From Lethocerus indicus (Eukaryota; Arthropoda; Insecta; Hemiptera; Belostomatidae), in NCBI GenBank assembly GCA_019843655.1, contig JACDQD010000007.1, forward strand, positions 28,362,816 to 28,426,815: a DNA stretch of 64,000 nt, given 5' to 3'. The translations under genes and the position numbers were made by a program. How positions within the stretch are numbered: position 1 is the first letter of the stretch; the number at the start of each line of letters is the position of its first letter. The notes under the pieces were generated by a model. That model saw only the letters and a list, made by a program, of their open reading frames with translations. It ran no database searches and was not told where the DNA came from. This document shows positions 1 to 9,900 of the stretch, one piece after another.

Positions 1-74
1 AAAATTGTTACAGGAAGTTTTCCTTCGAGAAAAGTGGCCCATCGAAAAGCCCAAAAGTACAGGAATTGCCTAAC

Positions 75-1231
75 CTGGAATCGATGTCGCGAAGACGTTC
101 ATACGCCAAATGCCACCGCAGTGGAGCTCCTGGTCCCCGGAACATTTCATGTCGCATTCGTTGTTCTTGACGGCCGAACCCTGTTGTAGATTGTCGCCGC
201 AGAAGCATTCGGCGCTGGAAAGTTCAATACAATTTACAAAACCGGCAAATAAAAGCTTCCAATAGAGCAGTTAGACATATAGGGCGAGGGCGGCCATGAG
301 TCGTCAAAAGAAAGGCATGAATTGGTGGATGCGGGTTAGGGTTTCGGCTTTTCCCCTCCTACTAAATAGAGAGAAGAAAATACAAAATACTTTAGGTTCG
401 TGGTGTTTCTGTCTCCTCTCGCCGGTTTGGTCTTCTGCTAGACCGGTTTCGGCTGCTCGCCATCTTCAGTAGCGCTGTGTTAGTCACTGTCGGCAAAGGA
501 TCTCACCCGCCCAACCACCACCACCACCCCACCCTTAATGACCGACAATCTGAAGTACGACTGAGCAGTTAACATAATCCCACCCTCCACTCAACCCAAA
601 TAAGAGAAACATAATTCCCCAATAACACAATAACATATATTGTGTTATACTTATATATACACACACACGACATACTGACAAACACCACAGTACTGCGTGT
701 GACAGTGACACAGTGCAGTGAGGATGCACCCCGAAAAACATCCAAAGCGCCGACAGTGACTAACACAGCGCTACTGAAGATGGCGAGCGGCCGAAACCGG
801 TCTAGCAAAAGACCAAACCGGCGAGAGGAGACAGAAACACACAAAATCTACGGTATTCCGACCCCTCGCAGACCACAAAACAGGTATGTTAAACAAACTA
901 CTTTCTTACAGTACACATGTCCCCAGATTAAACTCGTATTTTCCTAGACATTCAATGAGACAGATATTAACCAGAAGCAAGTGTCAGAATCTAGTGTTGG
1001 AAACTGAATTTGTCCGTTAAGGAATTTTCGAAAGAATTTGAAAAAAAATCAAGAACACTCACGCAGCTTGAAGGCCGGCCAGACGGAAGCCCTTCCTGTA
1101 GCAGAAGTTGGTGCAGACGGCCGGCGTCAGAGAGTCGTAGTTGTTGGCCATCCTGGCGCCCATCAACTGTCTGTCGCCCGTGTCCTTGTAGCAGCCCATC
1201 GAGCGGCCCTCATGGAAGGCGGCCAGATCGG
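75..1231 (-). CDS. WSC-L WSC domain 6 (exons 1063-1231 and 75-214)
   Basis: Exon one reads DLAAFHEGRSMGCYKDTGD ... YRKGFRLAGLQA and exon two AECFCGDNLQQGSAVKNN ... WRMNVFATSIPG, ending at a GTTAGG donor. Lengths of 169 and 140 nt match WSC-R. The intron (215-1062) contains a palindromic MITE copy at about 388-895. Confidence 0.86.
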
Positions 1232-4200
1232 CTGAAAGAACGAATATGGGGGTTTTTTCCACGGATATAAACGAGGTTTACAGTTTTGAAACCATTGCCC
1301 TGTGCCATGAGATATGCTATAGAGCCTGTCCGGCACCTGGCAATATACCGTTTAGGATACCTGGCGAGCAGCCGAAACCGGTCCAGCAGAAGACCCCAAC
1401 CAGAGCGAGACTTACTAAACTTGAGCTCACTCTGGAATACCCTGGTAAAAAGATCCACTGAAGACGGCATTTGTGAAAGTTGTACTCTCGGTAGTGTAAG
1501 CCGAGACTCGGTCACCCTAATACATGGTAGGGCGGCATACAGTGTACGTTGTACTCACTGAACTTGAGTGATGTGGTGTAGACGCTGACACGCCAGTGGC
1601 CTCCGCACATCTGGTACTTGTCCCCTCGGCAGGGGACACTGCACTCCCTGTTGCCAGCCCTCTCCCTCTGCTTCAGGCTGTTGCCGCAGAAGCAACCCTC
1701 CCTGCCGACACACGGGCACCTTCCATCACTCCAGTCCAACATTTATCAATGTATCAGGTTCAAAATGTAAGGCGGCAAAATGTGTAAGGAAGCCAAATAC
1801 CGAAATTCACGCTGCTTAAATCTCTTTGAGAGGGTATATTCAGTCTTAATACTCTTAGTACTTAATGTCTCGAAGATGTAGATACGCGTATAAATACAAA
1901 TGAAGCCATCTATAGGAAAAATCCGCAATCGCTTAGTGACCAACCGCCAACAATGTTTCCTTCAACTATGCCCAGGACTGACATTTTCCTCAATATTCGA
2001 TTAAAAAAAAATCAATTTCTCAATCCAAGATATCCCGTAAAACGGGTTTTGCGGACTTTTACAGACAATTCCGCGTCTTTCGGATGCAAAGAAGTCCCTT
2101 CTCAGAGTGCAACGTACTCGATTTCGTCACGTACGCCGATTGAGTTTTAAACAATTAAATATAATTAAAATGCCTCACCCGAATTGCATTCCGGCGAAGA
2201 GGTAACCCCTCCTGTAGCAGAAACCGATGCAGAAGTCCACCGTCAGGCTGGAGCTCTCGACCGAGACACCGCCCAGGAGGCGGTCCTCGCTGTTCTCCTC
2301 GAAGCAGCCGATGTACTGCGAAACTATGTCGGCTGAAAACGTCAAAAAGAAAATAAATAATTTAATTACAAGACTTGAATCGGGAACGTTTTCAGTTCAT
2401 CAAACAGGAGAAACAGGGAAAACATTGGATCGCCGGGAAAATCAGCCGGAACAAGAAGCTCAGCGTCCGTCCTCCGAATCCTCCGTTTGACGTCTCCACC
2501 AATACTTTTATATCGTTTTTTCCCGCTATTTCTTATAAAATATTCTCGATAGGACTTACGGTCGACGTTGGTGGAGTAGACTGTGATGCGCGAGTCGCCG
2601 CCGCACTTTAGTGCCAGGTCGCCTGGACACGGGGAAGAGCACTCGGCCTCGTCATGCGTCCTGCTGTTTTCGATCAGAGTGTCGCCGCAATAGCAGATTG
2701 TTCTTCAACAACCAACAATGAAAATACAAAATGCACCGATCTCGACAACAAGAAATCGAATAGAGTTCCGAAGTAATTAAACTTTGAATGTAATAAAACC
2801 CTCTAAAATTGTTGGGGGAGGGTCAGCGAGGTTCACTCGCTGACCGATCTTCAGGAGGTCGTTCGGACATCCTTCCATTAGCGAAAGGCGTACTACTATT
2901 CAGTTACAGCGAAGTGGATACCGAAGAACGATGGTATGCTCTATGTATGGGGTAGGGAGGAATGCTACTGAGGATATTACCGAATGGATTTTGCTAGACG
3001 GGTTTCGGCCGCTCGCCATCTTCGGCAGGAAGTGTTTTCGTAGTCGCTTTGGCACTTTGGACGTTTTCTGGGCATCCTCACCGCCCAGTCATCAATACTG
3101 AAGACTTCCGTCAATTGAACTGACAATACCGTCAAATGAACTCAAATAAGACAAACATAATTCCCCAATAACACAATAACAAGATACGTATATATACACA
3201 CACGGAAAACTGACAAACACCACTGTGACAGTGACACAGTGCAGTGAGGATGCCCAGAAAAACATCCAAAGTGATCAACACCGCTACTGAAGATGGCGAG
3301 CGGCCGAAACCGGTCTAGCAAAAGACCAAACCTAAAGTCATTTTTTCTTTAATAACGTCGTCAAAACTTTTGGAGAAAATGTCCTTATTGTCTCTTTATT
3401 TTCTTAGAGCGAGTGGATACCCTCGAAGATCGCCCAATAACGATGGTCTGTCCCAAACTTTCGCGGACAGCCCACTGACTATTGAACGGGGAGTGTTGCT
3501 ACTGAGGACGGCGAGGAGACGTACCCGTGCAGGCCGGCCAGTCTGAAGCCCTGCTGCGTGCAGAATTTGACGCAATCGTCCGGCTTCAGCACGCGGCTGT
3601 GCTGCTTTGCCCCGTTCAGCTGCAGTTCCCTCGACTCCCGGTAGCAGCCGAGGTAGTTGGACTGCACGGCGTTGAACCCGCGGCCTGGAAACGGGGAAAC
3701 TGATTTTTTCTTTGTCAATTTTAACCCTTAACGAACCAAACTTCGCCATACTCGCGACATTATAAATATTCTAAGAAAATCGAAATACCGCCGTACACGC
3801 GGTATGACGTGATATTTTAGGAAATCTGTTAGGTTTGGGCTTAAATATAGATGCAACAATTAAGGGCAATTGTTTTTTTGTCCCGCTCTGGAGTGCATTC
3901 CTCTCCTGGAGGATTGACCGAAAGTACATCGTTTTATAGACGGTCAGTAAAATTTGTTAACGTCATTTTCGGAGCACTATCTGTTTGAAAAAAGAGAGAC
4001 CGAGTCGTGCGTACATGCGCGCTATTTTTATTTTTTCCATCCGTAATTTAAGCCTTATAAAATATGGCAAAGAAAAGGAGTGTCGAAGAACCGAGTACCG
4101 GTAGAAACCTGGAATTTTCTAGTAGCGGAGATGAATTTTATGCGTTTGAAAGAGAAAATTGGAGAAATTTAATAGATGAAAATGAAAGCGATAATTACGA

Positions 4201-6903
4201 TAGTTCCGATAGTAAAAAAAAAACCGTGTTACGCCTATTACGGATAGTGATACCGATGATGAACTCAGCCAGAGCGATATAAACGGTGAAAGTGACGACT
4301 CGAGCGAATTAGTCGATAATATAATAAAGGAAACTAATAATTATGCAAATGGCGAAATAAGTGGAAAGAGATCAATTTGGAATAATCGGAAAAATGTAGA
4401 AAAGGAAGAATTTCAGGGTTTTCTTTCTGTAATTTTCAATATGGGCACAATGCCGTTAGAAAATAAATTTGAATATTGGTCAACAAGCGATATTAGCGGA
4501 ATTCCATTCTAGTCGTACAAGGGATAGTTTCAATCAAATATTTCGGATGCTACACTCGAAGAAAATTCATCCCTTGAAAACGCGAATTCAAAGAGGGAGC
4601 TCGTTCGTTAAGGGTTAAATCTGTCCCCGGGAGGGTAACGAGAACGGAGAATCGAAATGGGGGCGACAGGAGATCGTCTACTCTGTCCGTAATTGATTGG
4701 ATTAAAAGGGCGATTTGAACATTATTTCTGACGAAAAAAACTTTTCTAATTTAGATTGAACAGTAGTAACCGAAGTTGAAACAGTGGCATTGTCGCTTCT
4801 GCTGTACGATAGACGTTTCTTGTGCGACGCACATACTCCGGGTGTTCCACAATGGAGAATTTCAAAATTACTTCGATAAAGTCAGCACGAGCGGTAGTAC
4901 AAAAGAATGCAAATGTTGCCTCGTTTTCGAGGCATTCGAGGTTTCGCGCAACTAATCGTGGTTGGATACCGAGAGCCAGTGTCCTGTAGAGGCTGAGACG
5001 CCACCGGCCGCCGCACCTGATGGAGCCGTCCCCGGGGCAGGCGACGTCGCAGTCGCTGTCCTCGGCCAACGTGCCCTCCCTAAGCGTGTCGCCGCAGAAG
5101 CATTCCCTCCTGTCACAAGAGGAGACAAATTAATTGTTACAACAATTCAATATTGGACATTGGGTTGTCGGGAAGTCAATCGAACGGGCACTACTAACAG
5201 TGTTGTACAGACTTAGCCAGTTTTTGTAAATCTATATCATTCTAAGGATACAATACAATAACCGTTATACTGTAGGTTCGTGACGTTTCTGTCTCCTCTC
5301 TCGCCGGTTCGGTCTTTTGCTAGACCGGGGTTTCGGCCGCTCGCCATCTTCAGTAGCGCTGTGTTAGTCACCGTCAGCACTTTGGATGTTTTCTGGGGCA
5401 TCCTCACTGCCCACTGTCACTGTCACACGCAGAACTGATCAGTATGTGGTGATGTATATATACGTACCTTGTTATTGTGTTATTGGGGAATTATGTTCAT
5501 CATGTACTGTAGTACATGTGAAAGTGACAGTGGGCAGTGAGGATGCCCAAAAAACATCCAAAGTGCTGACGGTGACTAACACAGCGCTACTGAAGACGGC
5601 GAGCGGCCGAAACCGGTCTAGCGAAAGACCAAACCGCGGCGAGAGGAGACAGAAACATCACGAACCTACAGTATTCCAACCCTTCGCAGACCACAAAACA
5701 GGTATATTAAATTAATAACCGTTATACTTTCTTCGTCTCAAAGCCAGTAGACGTTTCCTTACTCTGAAACTTCAGACCTTGCTTTAAAATAAACGATAAA
5801 CAGGTACTACACCTCGAGACATTCATATTTAAATCCAAATATTCCTTACCTATTAATGTAAGATATTAGATGTACCCAAAACGAATCAACAATTTGATAA
5901 CATGTATTTCGGTCTTGAGGAGTTCTTCGAGAGGGAATCGAAAATTTGCCGGAAAGTGGGCCGGAGAGTTGTCGATAGTATGGGTGAATATTTAGTAGAT
6001 TAATAATAAGAGTTTCTTTTTTTGGCAAAATAAAATGAATGCCAAAGTCAAAACGCTAATAATATGTATGCATGTATTGAAAATCAACGTTTTTGTACAT
6101 TTCCTACGATATTGTATTTATTTAGAAAAATAAAGCAGTTTCGAATACCTGTTTCGTGGTCTGCGAGGGGTTGGAATATACCGTAGATTTCCTCCTCTCG
6201 CCGTCTTCAGTAGGAGCTGTTAGTCACATTTGGCACTGCACTGTGTCACTGTCACTTGTACTGTGGCGGTTGTCTGTCTGTCGTCACGTGTCTTGTTACT
6301 GTGTTTTTGGGGGATGTTGTTTGTCTATATTGCGGGATTTTGTTCATGGGCTTAAGTCTATGTCGGATATTGTATTTAATGTAGAAAAATGAAGTATTTC
6401 CAATCGTTGAACAGGACACTGCCAACTTGAATATCCATACTGTTGGAAGAACCACCGTCGGCAGGGATTGAACTCCTGCTGTTCGGGGATTTTTTTTGTT
6501 CCAGCGTCCTAGGATCCTAGTCCGGAGTAATTATTATTCGACCGTATTCTAATTTCCGCTACTGAAGACTGAGATCTACTCACCCCATTTGGACGCCGGC
6601 CAGACTGAAACCCTTGTTGTAGCAGTAGTCGACGCAGTAGTCGGGTGTCTGGAAATCCGAATGGTTGAGGGCCCCTGTCAACTGTCTGTCTTCGCTGTCC
6701 TTGTAACAGCCGACGTAGTTGGATACGACCGAGTTGACGCCTCGACCTTATCACGAGAGAAAATTCAAATCGAAACATTTTACACGGCCTGGTATAATGT
6801 CCACTGGCTTTAGGTTGAATCCCACCGCGTGTCGCCACACTATCGACCTTTTTATATATCGATTGATGTTCTCAATTCAATATATCGTATACACCATACT
6901 GTC

Positions 6904-6951
<48 letters not shown>

Positions 6952-9900
6952 TTTGCTTCATTCAGTGGAAATCAGTCTAATCTGAAGCAGGAAAACCTCG
7001 ATTAGGCCCCCTCCTACCGTCGGATCGAATGATTTTTGAAAGGATAATAAAACGGTATTAAAACTAAAAAAAATAACAAAAGGGCGATTTAAACATTATT
7101 TCTGACGAAAAAAAAAATTTTCTAATTTCGATCGAACAGTAGCAACCGAAGTTGAAACAGTAGCATCGTCGCTTCTGCTGTTCGCCTCACGAAGACTCAT
7201 AGACGTTTCTTGTACGACGCACATACTCTGGTGTTCCACAATTTCAAAATTACAAAACTTTTGAAAAATATCAATTTTGATGTATATTGCCGTCGTTAAA
7301 GTCAGCACGAGTGGTACAGAAGAATGCAAATGTTGCCTCGTTTTCGAGGCATTCAAGGTTTTCGTGACTAATCCAGGTATTCGTATACGAGAACGGTCTT
7401 CTCTAGAATAGAATATTTATAGCGTAGTAACATTTTACAGACCCTTTGCCTCCGTCCTGTATATGCTCAGCCGCCATTTTCCTCCGCACTTCAGCAGCTC
7501 GTCTCCTCCGCAGTTCGTCGCGCATTCACCGTCCGGCCTCCTGACACCGCCGTAGAGGCTGTCGCCGCAGAAGCACTCGCGGCTGCAACACCCAAGAGGT
7601 AACGGGCTCGATAAGTGCCGACAAAGTTTCGCCAAGTCGGTTGGCAACTAAGTCATCGCCGATTGTACAGAGACAGCAGTGCACGATCGGCGAAAACACT
7701 TCAAGTTTTCGTTTGCGTAAAAGCGAAAATGGAAGCTCGCGAAACGTCACTTGAAAGAACGTCAGTTTCGAAACTTTTGCGATTTTTGCCCGTCTTCATT
7801 CGGGTCATTTTCCACCACTCGGACGCCAGGTGTCCAAGTCGAACAGAGTCAATAATCGATAAATATCGACATAGCGGAGAATCTAAAATCTGTACCGTAT
7901 GAAATATCACGGGTACGAAAAAATTTCGTCATACAACTCGAAAATGGGGTAAATCCGTAATTATTTAGTCGCCCCAGAACAATAGTTGCCAATTGGGACC
8001 AGGGTGATTTGCTTCGCGTGTAATTCACAACTTAAGGTCTGTCACCGGGTGGCAGTTTTGAAAGCAAAACTAGTAAAATATAACTGAATAAGCATTCACT
8101 AAATATAATGTACGTGGTATGTGACTAAATATAATGCATGAATGAAGTATGAGGGCGAAGAAGAAAAATATATATAAATTACCCAAAGTGCAAGCACGAC
8201 CATACAATTTGAATTTATAATTATGTAAATATGTGAGCTTGAAATAAATAGGTACAATTATGCTTACCAGTTGATGCCATTTTTTTTTAAGTTATCATAG
8301 CATTATCTATTTGACTCAAACTGTCCTACTCACAACACAAGTTTTGAGTGATTCAATGATCGACACAAGTCGATTAATGAAAATACGAGTTAAGCTTGAC
8401 TTAAACTGAATTAATGACTGTGTGTTTTTATTGTGAAATCGTTGTATTACCCGGCTTCTAGACCGGCGAGCGTGTGTCCCCTCCTGAGGCAGTGGTTGAC
8501 GCAGTAGTCGGGCGTCAGTGCCGAACTGTCGAGGCGCTCGTCCTTCAGGAATCTCGTCCAATCGTCCTCGTAACAGCCCAGATAGCTGGAATTCACCGGG
8601 TTGTAACCTCCGCCTTAAAGGGCCAAAAGAGAGGAGAGGGAAATAAGAATACAGAGAGAACGGAAATTTATTCTCGACGCGCCGAAATGATGGATTTCTG
8701 ACCCGGTTTCGTGGTCCTGTAGACGCTCAGGCGCCAAGTGCCGCCGCACTTCAGGGACGGGTCGCCCGGACACGAACTGTAGCATTCCCGATCGTGCTGT
8801 CGGGTCGCCTTCTCGGAGAGCGCGTCGGCGCAGTAGCATTCTTCCCTGGGACAAGAGATTTCTATATTTCGACGCCAAATATTAACACAAGCTGTCCACT
8901 AACTGTAAACTGTATAAAGCCGGTAACAGTTGGAATTACGTTACACTGTAAACTTCCTTCCCAGTCCCCGGTCGAAATGACATACTTGCATTGGGTTCCC
9001 GACAGTGTGTAGCCCTTGCCGAAGCAGACTCCCATGCAGAATTCCGGTGCGTTCAGCTGCGATACCAGGCTGCCGCCGTCCATGACGCGCTCGACGCTGT
9101 CCGTGAAACATCCGACGTAGTGGGGGCTCCTAGTGTCGACGACGCCGTCTGAAATACGAGAGTATCGTCTACAAGAACTAAAAAGGCCCTTTTTCAACCG
9201 GAGTGCGGAAATACGCCGCGGAACTTCGGGATCCCGCCGACAGACATCGCTAGCTTCCGGGCAGGTTCCGGGATCGAAAGGAATGTCCTCGATGCTCCCC
9301 CCGTATGTTTCAGTTGGAGCACGGTTCAATCCCGGTTCCAGAAATTTAATTCCAGGTCTCACTGATCTTCCTAATTCACTCTCGTTGAACCCCAGGACGG
9401 CTTAAACGCCACCGTCCCAGGGGATCGTCTGTAGCCCGTTTACACCTCACAACTGGGTGGCTTATGCGATATAAAAATAAATTCCGCCGTTGTACCTCCA
9501 ACTTACAACTATAAAAAATGTCGATTTTACAATTATTAGTATTAAGTGGAGAAAAAAACCCGAATCCAAATCGAAGTACGAGTACCACGGTACAGGCGAC
9601 AGAGAGAGTGCTAAGGACTGGATGCCCGAAAAGCATCCAAAGTGCCGAAATACTGATGAAGGTGAGAATAAGTGGTTTTCCGACGGTATTCCAACCCCAC
9701 GGAGTTCACAAAACTGGTATTACGAACAGATTAAAGTCCTTATAAAAAAGTTGAACTTACACCACACGCGACCGAAGCAAAACTATTATCGTATCGTTAC
9801 ATTGATAACACGAGGAACGGAGGAATCAAGGGCGAAATCCAAATTAAAGTCTTAAGAAATACAATTTAAAATTGTCCAATAAAATACCTTTTATAATTTG

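Noticed and set aside
642..947. ORF MLYLYIHTHDILTNTTVL... and similar ones ending RPNRREETETH
   Set aside because: Read-through of the HP palindromic MITE. The same peptide appears wherever the repeat lies in that frame.
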